In this document: positions 1 through 7,797 of the stretch, one piece after another
Position numbering within the stretch: position 1 is the stretch's first letter
How the letters are laid out: every line of letters starts with the position of its first letter
Assembly: GCA_021160885.1 (NCBI GenBank)
Contig: JAGHBR010000199.1
Span: 1 to 11,833 of the forward strand
Direction of reading: 5' to 3'
Length of the DNA: 11,833 bases
Source: Caldisericaceae bacterium
GTDB lineage: Bacteria; Calditrichota; Calditrichia; Calditrichales; Calditrichaceae
Translations under genes and position numbers: made by a program
Notes under the pieces: model-generated
What the model saw: only the letters and a program-made list of their open reading frames with translations
What the model was told of the DNA's origin: nothing
Databases searched by the model: none

Positions 1-71
1 ACATTGACAGCCTGTGCACTGGCAAAAGCCATGAACACAAATGCTAACATTAGTAAGCCGAATTTCTTCAT
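1..71 (-). CDS. N-terminus of a secreted protein (cut by window edge)
   Basis: Only the first 23 codons are visible. They read MKKFGLLMLAFVFMAFASAQ and then AVN. This is a standard Sec signal peptide: two lysines, a hydrophobic core of about 14 residues, and a probable cleavage site after ASA or AQA. The ATG is preceded by a near-perfect Shine-Dalgarno, so the start is well supported. The gene follows the PorV-like gene by 86 bases on the same strand and may be the sixth gene of the operon. The mature protein lies outside the window, so no function can be given. A periplasmic, outer-membrane or exported protein would fit. Confidence 0.75.
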   Translation of the reverse strand, partial: MKKFGLLMLAFVFMAFASAQAVN

Positions 72-75
72 ACTT

Positions 76-82
76 ACCTCCT
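76..82 (-). promoter_or_regulatory. Strong ribosome binding site of the truncated secreted-protein gene
   Basis: On the minus strand the sequence reads AAGGAGGTAAGT and then ATG. AGGAGGT is a full-strength Shine-Dalgarno, 4 bases before the start codon. It fixes the start of the partial gene at 71. Confidence 0.75.
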
Positions 83-142
83 TAAGTTAGTTAATGAATT
101 AGGTTGCTTAGCCAATAAAAATTAATAGCCTGCTCTTTGTTT

Positions 143-150
143 CACCTCCT
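143..150 (-). promoter_or_regulatory. Orphan Shine-Dalgarno-like sequence in the 86-base gap
   Basis: AGGAGGTG occurs 7 bases after the stop codon of the PorV-like gene, but no ATG follows at a usable distance. The GTG inside it would open only a seven-codon reading frame (V-K-Q-R-A-G-Y, stop). It could be the relic of a lost start, a tiny leader peptide or chance. The real ribosome binding site of the next gene lies about 65 bases downstream. Confidence 0.35.
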
Positions 151-157
151 TTCCTGA

Positions 158-1186
158 CTAAAAGGTTAAAATAAAACCAAATGTATGAACATCGCCTAAA
201 TGTACAAAATCTTGAAAAGCGTAATCAATATTCAAATAAAAACTACCGATCCGTGGCGTACGATAGCCAACACCAAGAGTCAAGCCTTCTTCACGATCTT
301 TCATGAACAGGGATTTAAATCCGCCCCGAATGAAGACACGTTCTTTGAATAACGCCAATTCGCCGCCCACATTCATATATTCAGAATTATCATTTGGATG
401 TGCCGCTTCCACCGCCAGGGTAAGTCTTTGATTTTCAAGTGGATAAAAATCACGGGCCAGCCCAATCTGAACGCGCAACGGCAGTTCAAAGCTTTCGGTT
501 TCGTAATAGGCATTTAAATTGGCGTTGTCCCCATTAATATTCGGATTCGGGTCGTGCTGAATCAGCAGGTCTTCACCGGACATGCGCATTTTGGTGCCAA
601 AATTGGTAATGCTTGTTCCAAGGCGGATGCCATAAAAAGGCGTTACAAAAACAGTACCAATATCCAATGCCACGCCATGGGCTGCCGATTGCGAAATTGT
701 TTCACGCACATATTTTAAGTTGGCGCCAATAATAAATTTTTGTGTTAAATGGCGGGCAATAGAAAAACCAAAAGCGTACATGCCCGCTGAGAAATAATCT
801 CCGGTTCCTTCCGGATTGTTGGGCGTAGTAACTTCCATGTCGCCCATGGTCATGGCTGTCATATTAAGCCCCACCGTACCCAGCGCACCTGCTTTAAAAA
901 TTGCGCCTACGTAATTTATTTTAATATCCACAAACCAATCGGTTTGTGTAAAAATAAACTGATTGGTCGGTACCTGATCGATGCCCGCCGGATTCCAGTA
1001 CATGGCCGTGGCGTCATTGGCGCTGGAAGCAAAAGCCCCGCCCATGGCAATAGCCCGCGGACCAATCCCGACACTTAAAAACTTTCCTGCAGTAGTACCT
1101 GTTTTGGTTACTCCCTGAGCTTGTAGTAAAGCGCTCGCCAAAATGAGCGCCAGCAGGCTCCTGAAAATATTATTTATTTTGCGCAC
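158..1186 (-). CDS. PorV/PorQ-family outer-membrane protein
   Basis: Predicted outer-membrane beta-barrel of the PorV/PorQ (UPF0164-like) family. In type IX secretion PorV carries cargo with C-terminal signal domains from the translocon to the surface attachment complex. The family signature is clear: GPRAIAMGGAFASSANDATA at about residues 42-61, followed by MYWNPAGI. The rest alternates amphipathic strands rich in G, Y and F and ends in FGFILTF, a terminal-Phe pattern typical of barrels inserted by BAM. The 342-residue length suits the family. I place the start at the GTG at 1186, because AAGGAG lies 6 bases upstream and the protein then opens with a compact signal peptide (VRKINNIFRSLLALILASAL) cleaved near QA-QG. 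A TTG at 1201 would add five residues but has no good Shine-Dalgarno. The gene follows the T9SS-type cargo gene by 37 bases, which suggests a dedicated partner. True PorV, PorQ and other paralogs cannot be told apart here. Confidence 0.88.
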   Translation of the reverse strand: MRKINNIFRSLLALILASALLQAQGVTKTGTTAGKFLSVGIGPRAIAMGGAFASSANDATAMYWNPAGIDQVPTNQFIFTQTDWFVDIKINYVGAIFKAGALGTVGLNMTAMTMGDMEVTTPNNPEGTGDYFSAGMYAFGFSIARHLTQKFIIGANLKYVRETISQSAAHGVALDIGTVFVTPFYGIRLGTSITNFGTKMRMSGEDLLIQHDPNPNINGDNANLNAYYETESFELPLRVQIGLARDFYPLENQRLTLAVEAAHPNDNSEYMNVGGELALFKERVFIRGGFKSLFMKDREEGLTLGVGYRTPRIGSFYLNIDYAFQDFVHLGDVHTFGFILTF

Positions 1187-1192
1187 CTTTTT

Positions 1193-1198
1193 CTCCTT
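1193..1198 (-). promoter_or_regulatory. Ribosome binding site that selects the GTG start of the PorV-like gene
   Basis: AAGGAG lies 6 bases upstream of the GTG at 1186. It falls inside the coding sequence if the upstream TTG (1201) were used. This favours GTG initiation and a protein of 342 residues. Confidence 0.65.
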
Positions 1199-1223
1199 CA
1201 ATTACTCAGTTCTTAAAAGCGCT

Positions 1224-4200
1224 TTATTTAATGATGGCAAACTTGCCGACTTTTTCACCAATGCCCGGAGCATCCACATGGTAAATGTAAACTCCGTAAG
1301 AAACCGACAAATTATCTTTGGTCAATAAATCCCAGTAAGCGGTTCCATTGTCCTCCGGGTTATCCACTTCGATTTTGCGAACCAATTCGCCATTTACCGT
1401 AAAAATGCGAATGGTACATTTGGCTGGCAAATGGATGAAATGGATGGACCTTGGCCCACGTCCTGAATTGTAAGGATTACGTGGTTCCCAGGCGGCTGTT
1501 GCCACATAAGGATTGGGAACGACTTTGATTTTGTCCAGATCGTTCTTGGCCATTTTTTTATTCACATAGCTGCCACGGGCCACAAAGCGGTAAACATCCT
1601 GTGAAAGGAACGGTTTTTTCAGTACAATCTTTGCCGTGTCGCCTACCGTAGGAATACGTTGTGTTGAATCCGGGATACTACTCAGGTAGAATTGCCAGGT
1701 GTAAACCAGTGTGTCTCTGCCGTTTACATTTTTAGGTTCAAGAAAGGCAATCACGTCCTTGTAAGGAATTTTAATCTCTTTGTTGCCCAATTTAATAATT
1801 CGGTAATTGGAAGAAAAATAACCGGGAGGCGAACCGATCGTATCATTTTCGGCAAAGACAAAGTTAATCGGTTTGTTTGTGGCCATATTTAGAATTTTGA
1901 AATTGACATCCTGGGCGTCGTAAAAATTGCCTTCGTAGGTACCTGGTGTTGAAGTAGCCAGGCCTTTTTCGCCAAAAATGATTAAGTAATCGTTAATGCG
2001 AAATTCTCCTTCCGGTCCTACGCTTTGCGTTAATTTCTGGAAGGTAAAGGCCGGAATATTGGTGCCCTTGGGCCGCCAGCCGGAAAGTTTGTTGTTGATT
2101 CCCACCTGGTCTTCATTAATAAAATGCAACCGGAAACCATCTGTCAAGGGTTGTTCATATCCGGTTTCCAGATGGGGACTTTTCCAGACCAGAACAGAAT
2201 CTGCGGTAGAATCAATCAAAGTGTAGGTTTTGGTCGTCAGCGTGTCCGGTTTACCGGCCTTACCCGGTTTTAACGTATCTTCAAAGGTAATGTGGTACAC
2301 ATGACCATCTTTAATTTTGTCCTGATCGACGATTTCATAAGAAATCTTACCTGTAGAAGAACCTTCCGGATGCTCAATGTTGCCCAGAGTGGCCGGCACA
2401 TATCCAGCGGCCGGGGCTTCTGGCGTAACGCGCACCACATTAGTTCCTAGAATCACCGAACCATCGGGCTGCAGATTGACACGAATCGGGCTTTCGGTAG
2501 GTAAAATGCCTCCTGCCGGATAACCGAAATCGTAAGAGGTAATGGCGTAGTAATAGGTGAAACCATTTTTGACCGACGAATCGACAAAGGTGTGGCGCAA
2601 TCCGCTGTCATTGCCTAAATAGAAATTGGCTCCGTCAATGCCAACCGAATCTAAACCGACAATACCATCAATCAGGTCAAACTGGGCAATCGGATTTCTG
2701 AAACGCAGCGTCCCAAAGGCATCGGTAATTTCCAGCGGGTCTTCAAAGGCCGGATCTGTTGCCCGGTAAATGCGGTAACCTTCAAAGTCATTAGGATTGC
2801 CGCCAATTTTGTAGATGTAATTGTCGAATGATTTTTCAGCCAGATCGTCCCAGTAAAGCGTTACTTTGTTGTCGCCTGGCACCGCGGTCAATTTTGGCGT
2901 AATCGGAGCATTGGCAAACTGGTAATCGTTGTTGTACGTTTCCTGAGCGCGCACTCGTTTCTTAAGCACCGCTTTTTTACGCAGGTTACCATCGGGATCA
3001 TTCTGATTGGCATTGGCCAGAATGACTGCTACAGAAATGGGCTCTGTTTGACCGGCCTTAATGGGGAAGTATCCGGAAGTAACCCATAAATCGTATTCAC
3101 CGGCTACTACCGTTCGTGGATCGTAAAATTTACCCGGAATCATGAAATCAAACCAAAGCGTGGCATCGCTGTTTAAATTCAAGCCGCCGGCCGGCGTTCT
3201 GGCTGATGCCGAAATACCAATCTGGTCTGTTTCAGAAATATCGGTAACATCTACATTGGGTTCACCCGGACTGGCAGTTCCGGCGCCAGAGGTAGGTTTA
3301 CCATCGCCCTCGCCATAGTCATTGGTGCCGGCAATGCCATCAATGCCCACGTCATCTAAAATCGGGTTCCAGTCGCCGTCATTGTCAATAAAGTCGTCGC
3401 GGCGTTCGTCGATCATTTCATCGATGCCTTCGTCAATATCTTCATCAATGGCGCCGTCACCATCATTGTCAATCCCATCGGCATACTTTTTACCTAAATC
3501 TTCTGCCTTGACATCGTAAAGGATGATTTCGGTACCAGGAACTTTGTAGCGGAAGTAGGGGGCATCATTGGCTGCCTGATCGATCATTGCCTGGGTGATT
3601 ACAGGACTTCCTTCTTCAGCATCCCCGTCATTGTCAATGTAATCTTGAAACGCTTTCCCAATATCAGTTTCGTCAACCATGATTAGATGAACTTTACCGT
3701 TTTGAATCGGATCGCTCTCTACATTGGCCGGCCAGCGATTCCAGTAATAGGTTTCACCATCCACTGTTACCTGATCGGCTTTAGCCTGGTCGACCATTTC
3801 AACCGTCACCAGCGGACTGCCTTCTTCAGCGTTGCCGTTGGCATCAATACCATCGGCATAGGTAACACCGACCTGTCCGGCAAAAGGAATGTGGGCAATG
3901 GTTTCGTCAATCAAACCGTTGTGGTTGTCATCAATACCATTGGAATTTCGGTTATCACCAGGGTTGTCAAGAATTTCTTCTGTTCCTTCGCCCTGCAGCA
4001 TTTCTTCCGTTACTTTTGGCCCGCCTTCTTCGCCGTCACCGTCGTTGTCGATTCGATCAAGAGCGTTGCCTGGCGTTTCTAACAGTGAAACTCCAACAAT
4101 GCCGACAGGATCTTTACCAAAAGTTGGCGCTTTGTTGTCAGCGTCGCGGCTCCACATGATGTCTTCTAACAAATCAAATTCAGAGATATCATCCTGCGAA

Positions 4201-4991
4201 TCGCCGTCACCGCCAACAAAATCGGCCACGCCAAAGGTAACGGCAAATTTGTTCAAATCTTTGGTGCCATCATTCTTTAAGAAATGCAACAAATAGACCA
4301 CATCGCTTACCAGAATTTGCGACCAGGCCATGGCTCGTACATCCATTAAAATACCTAATCCATGGCGGGTTAAATCCGTTGAATCCGGGAAGTAGAGGTA
4401 ATTGTCGTAACGGTCGTCAGAGGCACGGTAAAACAATTCTTGGTCTGCATTGAATTTGTCTTTACCAAAATAGCCATTCCAGCTGCCCGGCCAGCCCGGC
4501 TCTGCACCGCTACGCGGATCGATGTTCATCTTGTCCGGCCAGAAATCGGGCCAGGTGCTGGGGTCCACGCTATTGGCAATGCTGTTGGAATTGGGATTAA
4601 AATAGCCGGGCACAGGCTCAATGTTCCAGCTCTTCCCTTCATCAGAAGTCCGGCCGTTGTCAACAATGACAATTCTTTGCATCTCGCCGTTTTCATCTTT
4701 AACTTCGGCGCCCCACCAGATAGTTGTTTGAGCCAGATAAACTTTGCCTGTGTTTTTAGGCCATTCGTACGGTGTTTCTTCATAAATGGGCACCGCACCC
4801 GTACGGCCTGTGTGACCAAAATTAAAGATGGTAGTACGAATGTTGTTCCCTTCTAATTGCGCTTTTCTGCGATATTTGGGATCGCCACGCTCCTTGGAAG
4901 GTACATGATGATTTTGATTGTTTTGGGCAAACAGGCTCGCTGTAAATAATAATATCCAGATCAGAGAAAAGACTTTGATCACCTGTCTCAT
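1224..4991 (-). CDS. Large secreted multidomain protein with T9SS-type C-terminal domain
   Basis: A 1255-residue exported protein that I cannot assign to a characterised function. It begins with a signal peptide (MRQVIKVFSLIWILLFTASL, cleaved near FAQ). Residues 30-300 are rich in Trp (77, 92, 93, 122, 147, 151, 167, 171, 223, 280) and match no domain I recognise. Residues 311-552 carry Asp/Asn/Gly-rich loops of the IDNDGDG type, which resemble the calcium loops of thrombospondin-3 and dockerin repeats. Around 695-840 there is a probable fibronectin-III-like region (KVTLYWDD, then DFEGYRIYRATDP, then FTYYYAITSYD). Residues about 1152-1255 form a T9SS type A/FlgD-like C-terminal domain: IKVVPNPY, then CTIRIFTVNGELVRKI, YWDL, GVYIYHVD and a terminal GKFAIIK. 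Such domains direct outer-membrane crossing and surface attachment or release. The ATG has GAGAGGTGA in front of it. The gene lies 15 bases after the TonB-dependent receptor gene and just before the PorV-like gene, so a surface role linked to both is the best inference. An uncharacterised surface ligand-binding protein is as likely as an enzyme. Confidence 0.88.
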   Translation of the reverse strand: MRQVIKVFSLIWILLFTASLFAQNNQNHHVPSKERGDPKYRRKAQLEGNNIRTTIFNFGHTGRTGAVPIYEETPYEWPKNTGKVYLAQTTIWWGAEVKDENGEMQRIVIVDNGRTSDEGKSWNIEPVPGYFNPNSNSIANSVDPSTWPDFWPDKMNIDPRSGAEPGWPGSWNGYFGKDKFNADQELFYRASDDRYDNYLYFPDSTDLTRHGLGILMDVRAMAWSQILVSDVVYLLHFLKNDGTKDLNKFAVTFGVADFVGGDGDSQDDISEFDLLEDIMWSRDADNKAPTFGKDPVGIVGVSLLETPGNALDRIDNDGDGEEGGPKVTEEMLQGEGTEEILDNPGDNRNSNGIDDNHNGLIDETIAHIPFAGQVGVTYADGIDANGNAEEGSPLVTVEMVDQAKADQVTVDGETYYWNRWPANVESDPIQNGKVHLIMVDETDIGKAFQDYIDNDGDAEEGSPVITQAMIDQAANDAPYFRYKVPGTEIILYDVKAEDLGKKYADGIDNDGDGAIDEDIDEGIDEMIDERRDDFIDNDGDWNPILDDVGIDGIAGTNDYGEGDGKPTSGAGTASPGEPNVDVTDISETDQIGISASARTPAGGLNLNSDATLWFDFMIPGKFYDPRTVVAGEYDLWVTSGYFPIKAGQTEPISVAVILANANQNDPDGNLRKKAVLKKRVRAQETYNNDYQFANAPITPKLTAVPGDNKVTLYWDDLAEKSFDNYIYKIGGNPNDFEGYRIYRATDPAFEDPLEITDAFGTLRFRNPIAQFDLIDGIVGLDSVGIDGANFYLGNDSGLRHTFVDSSVKNGFTYYYAITSYDFGYPAGGILPTESPIRVNLQPDGSVILGTNVVRVTPEAPAAGYVPATLGNIEHPEGSSTGKISYEIVDQDKIKDGHVYHITFEDTLKPGKAGKPDTLTTKTYTLIDSTADSVLVWKSPHLETGYEQPLTDGFRLHFINEDQVGINNKLSGWRPKGTNIPAFTFQKLTQSVGPEGEFRINDYLIIFGEKGLATSTPGTYEGNFYDAQDVNFKILNMATNKPINFVFAENDTIGSPPGYFSSNYRIIKLGNKEIKIPYKDVIAFLEPKNVNGRDTLVYTWQFYLSSIPDSTQRIPTVGDTAKIVLKKPFLSQDVYRFVARGSYVNKKMAKNDLDKIKVVPNPYVATAAWEPRNPYNSGRGPRSIHFIHLPAKCTIRIFTVNGELVRKIEVDNPEDNGTAYWDLLTKDNLSVSYGVYIYHVDAPGIGEKVGKFAIIK
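3336..4061 (-). repeat. Coding repeats: Asp/Asn/Gly calcium-loop-like units
   Basis: Residues 311-552 of the large secreted protein contain at least six loops of the form (G/Y/F)IDxDGDxx(D/E)E. Three of them belong to a longer unit of about 25 residues: D-x-I-D-x-(D/N)-G-(D/N)-x-E-E-G-(G/S)-P-x-(V/I)-T-x-x-M. These lie at 3993-4061, 3780-3860 and 3570-3650. The last two also match at DNA level (CCTTCTTCAGC on the plus strand in both), which suggests duplication. The Asp/Asn/Gly spacing resembles known calcium-binding loops; calcium binding is an inference. Confidence 0.75.
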
Positions 4992-4994
4992 GTA

Positions 4995-5003
4995 TCACCT
5001 CTC
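4995..5003 (-). promoter_or_regulatory. Ribosome binding site of the large secreted-protein gene
   Basis: GAGAGGTGA precedes the ATG at 4991. It occupies most of the 15-base gap behind the receptor gene, which leaves no room for a separate promoter there. Confidence 0.6.
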
Positions 5004-5006
5004 TAT

Positions 5007-7787
5007 TTAAAAATTGAAATCAATGCCAAATTGAACTCTGCGTGGCTCGGCGTAGTGCCACGGATATTTTCGATATTCCTCAACCGTGTTGGGTCTTTTC
5101 ACAGGATCTTCCGGTACCTGAATGGTTGTGTAATCCGGTTTTCCTGTGTCAGAAAAAACGTTAATCGGAATTTTGCTGTCCAGTAAATTGTACACATTCA
5201 TGAACGCCGTAAAATTAAGGCCGGAAACGGTAAAATTTTTGTGTAAACGTAAATCCATGCTAAACTGGTTCGGACGCCGCCGGCTGTTTTTCTGTAAGCC
5301 CCAGCGAATGCCACGATCGGATGTGTACTGCGTAATTTGCGGGGTGTAAGGCAAACCTGTTCCAAAGCGGGCGATTAAACTTCCGCCCCAGGTGTCGCCT
5401 CCAACGTAAAAAGAACCATTAATCAGATGCCGTTGATCCCAATCCAACGGCAACAAAATAAGCGTGGGTTCAAGGTTGGAACGGGCTGCGTTAAATTCTT
5501 CTTCCGGTGAAGAATTGCTGCCTTCAGCAATCTGGAAAGTGTAGCTAACGTCAAAAGAGTAGTGATTACTGTAACGTTTTTTAAGGTTAAGAGTCACCCC
5601 TTTAACATTGGCGTAATCTTTATTGATATAAAGGGAGTAGGTAACACGATTGTAAGTAATGTAAAGCGGACTGGTAGAAATCCAGTTGCGCACGTCACGG
5701 TAAAATCCGGTAACGTCAATTTTAAAGTCGCCAAACAAACCCTGCTGTAAACCGATTTCGTACATGACGGTGCGCTGTGCGTCTAAGTCCGGATTTCCGT
5801 AAGGGCCGTAAAACTGCCCGGTTTCACCAACGCGGTAGTAACCGTTGTTAAACAGGTAAACAAAGGAAGGAATTTGCAGAAAATGGCCATAAGAAAAATG
5901 AATCACACCATCGGCGCTGATCGGATAAGCAATGCCCAGTCGTGGACTTAACTGCATTTTGGCTTTTGCGTTCTTGTAAAAATATTTTTCACGTTCGGCA
6001 AGGCTTAAAGTATCTAAACCAGGACGAATCGGGAAATAGATGTTGGGGTCTTGCGGATCTACCAGAACTTTCCCATGCGAATTAAAATAGTCAAAACGCA
6101 GACCTACATTGATGATCATATCCTCGTATTCAATTTTGTCCTGGACGTAAGCAGCAAATTCAAAGGGCCGTCGTGTGTACTTGGTTCGGATGTGGCTGGT
6201 GTCCGCCGGCACCATTGGTTTGTAAGGAGAAATAATTTGTCCGCTGGCATCGCGGGCGGCCTGCAACCAGTAATCATCAAAATTTAAAACATGCCATTTG
6301 GCATCGGCCCCAAATTTAATCAGATGCTTGTTGGTAAGCTGGCTGGTAAAATCCATTTTTAAACCATAGGTGCGCGTCATGCGGTCGAAGCGATGGTTGT
6401 TGGTGCCAGCTGTACGAAAAGCGTAGGCAATCGGCTGCAGGGTATCGCTGTAAACATAACGCGGATCATAGGGGTTTTTGTACAGATACTCTTTGAACTG
6501 GTTCTGAAAAAAGGATCCGTAAACCGTGTAAAAAGTTTTCGAATTTAAGGTATGCGTGAATGACAGCCAGGTATTGTAGCTATCAGAGAATTTGTTAACG
6601 TTGCCGTCCGGTTCCCATTTGTAACTATGGTCGTAATCCTGAAAATTACGACTGGAGTAGAGGACTTCGGCATTAAACTTTAGAAAAGAAGTTGCGCGGT
6701 AGGTTAGCTTAGCCTGCGCATTGTACTTTTTGCTCCAGTTCATTGGCACCGGTTCGCCGCTCATAGGCGGAACAACCTTATAGGTTTTTCCATCTTTTAC
6801 GACGTAACGCGCCTCAGGATCATCTTTTGCGCTAACCGGCAAAAGGGTATCGCCGCTGGCCCAGCTGCCATCCGGATTGTAACGCCGTTGTCCGTAGAGG
6901 TAGCCATCATTTTTGTTGTAACGCAGATTAGCAAAAAATGTTAGCTTTTTATTGGTAAAAGGAACAGGACCGCTTAAGCTGGATTGAATATTGTACTCTG
7001 CCAGGGGATCGAAATGATCGATGTAGTAAAAATAATCCGTAAAATTACTTACATTGTCTCCGGCGTAAAACTTAATATTGCCGGAATAGTTATTGCCCCC
7101 TTCCTTGGTCACCAGATTGATGATTCCGGACATGGCATTGCCGTACTCGGCGTTAAAAGTACCGCTAATCACCTGCAGTTCCTGAATACTGTTGTTGTCC
7201 ACTTCAATGCCCATGCTGTTGTCAAAAACATCGGTTACCGAAACGCCGTTAACCCAGTAAGAGATTTCATTAGACCGCCCGCCGCGAATATGGAAGCCGC
7301 CGCCTGCGTCGCGCGTAATGCCGGCCTGCAATTGCAATACGTCTGTCATTTCAGTTACCGGCAACACATCAATTTCTTCGGAGGATACACTGGCCTGGCT
7401 GGAAGTTATGTCTTTTTGAATCAACTTGCGTTCACCTACTACCACAATTTCTTCGGTCGATTCCAGTGTCGTTTCCGAAAGTTGAAAATCGATTCTGGTA
7501 GTCAGGTCAATCGAAACCTTAATGCCGGTCATTTTCACTTCCTGATAACCAATGTACTGGGCAATGATGGTGTAATTTCCAGGTGGTACATTGAGAATCA
7601 CATAATTGCCATCAAGGTCTGTCGTTGCGCCAAAAGAAGTACCTTCTAAAAAAACATTGGCGCCGGGAAGCGGTTCGCCTGTATTTTTATCGATTACCCG
7701 ACCGGCAATTTTCCCGGTGGTGCCGGCAAACAAAGTTGCCGAAATGAAAAGTATTGCGCTTAGAATCGTAAGCCATTTGTAATTCAT
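5007..7787 (-). CDS. TonB-dependent outer-membrane receptor with CarboxypepD-regulatory-like N-domain
   Basis: Active transporter or receptor of the outer membrane, energised by TonB-ExbBD, of 926 residues. The order is: signal peptide (MNYKWLTILSAILFISATLF, cleaved after A); a carboxypeptidase-regulatory-like beta-sandwich at about 25-104 (GKIAGRVIDKNTGEPLPGAN, later DGNYVILNVPPGNYTI); a TonB-box-like EEIVVVGE at about 112-119; a plug domain at about 125-231 with FHIRGGRSNEISYWVNGV and FNAEYGNAMSGIINLVTK; then a beta-barrel of about 690 residues ending in VQFGIDFNF with terminal Phe. No STN signalling domain is present, so control through an anti-sigma factor is unlikely. It lacks a clear SusC-type context because no SusD gene is next to it. 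The ligand is unknown; the GH13 neighbour suggests a saccharide. I chose the ATG at 7787 because GAGGTG precedes it and the signal peptide is clean. The in-frame ATG at 7799 overlaps the previous stop codon (ATGA) and would add MRCF. Confidence 0.93.
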   Translation of the reverse strand: MNYKWLTILSAILFISATLFAGTTGKIAGRVIDKNTGEPLPGANVFLEGTSFGATTDLDGNYVILNVPPGNYTIIAQYIGYQEVKMTGIKVSIDLTTRIDFQLSETTLESTEEIVVVGERKLIQKDITSSQASVSSEEIDVLPVTEMTDVLQLQAGITRDAGGGFHIRGGRSNEISYWVNGVSVTDVFDNSMGIEVDNNSIQELQVISGTFNAEYGNAMSGIINLVTKEGGNNYSGNIKFYAGDNVSNFTDYFYYIDHFDPLAEYNIQSSLSGPVPFTNKKLTFFANLRYNKNDGYLYGQRRYNPDGSWASGDTLLPVSAKDDPEARYVVKDGKTYKVVPPMSGEPVPMNWSKKYNAQAKLTYRATSFLKFNAEVLYSSRNFQDYDHSYKWEPDGNVNKFSDSYNTWLSFTHTLNSKTFYTVYGSFFQNQFKEYLYKNPYDPRYVYSDTLQPIAYAFRTAGTNNHRFDRMTRTYGLKMDFTSQLTNKHLIKFGADAKWHVLNFDDYWLQAARDASGQIISPYKPMVPADTSHIRTKYTRRPFEFAAYVQDKIEYEDMIINVGLRFDYFNSHGKVLVDPQDPNIYFPIRPGLDTLSLAEREKYFYKNAKAKMQLSPRLGIAYPISADGVIHFSYGHFLQIPSFVYLFNNGYYRVGETGQFYGPYGNPDLDAQRTVMYEIGLQQGLFGDFKIDVTGFYRDVRNWISTSPLYITYNRVTYSLYINKDYANVKGVTLNLKKRYSNHYSFDVSYTFQIAEGSNSSPEEEFNAARSNLEPTLILLPLDWDQRHLINGSFYVGGDTWGGSLIARFGTGLPYTPQITQYTSDRGIRWGLQKNSRRRPNQFSMDLRLHKNFTVSGLNFTAFMNVYNLLDSKIPINVFSDTGKPDYTTIQVPEDPVKRPNTVEEYRKYPWHYAEPRRVQFGIDFNF

Positions 7788-7791
7788 AAAA

Positions 7792-7797
7792 CACCTC
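7792..7797 (-). promoter_or_regulatory. Ribosome binding site of the receptor gene, overlapping the upstream stop codon
   Basis: GAGGTG lies 4 bases before the ATG at 7787, and its first two bases are part of the TGA stop of the parvulin-like gene. Ribosomes ending the upstream gene would sit on this site, a typical arrangement for translational coupling. Confidence 0.55.

Noticed and set aside
3322..4296. Plus-strand frames rich in Ser and Pro opposite the calcium-loop repeats
   Set aside because: They are mirror images of the Asp/Asn/Gly-rich repeat codons on the minus strand. They have no signal, no domain and no ribosome binding site of note.
4440..4856. Open frames on both strands overlapping the start of the large secreted protein
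   Set aside because: They overlap the well-supported coding frame with its signal peptide and show no features of their own.
6984..7649. Plus-strand frame of 221 codons
   Set aside because: It lies wholly opposite the plug and N-domain of the TonB-dependent receptor, whose reading frame is certain. The translation resembles no known protein.
5007..7787. Calling the receptor SusC
   Set aside because: There is no SusD partner gene in the window, and the plug motifs look like a general CarboxypepD-domain TonB receptor. Only the broader family name is supported.
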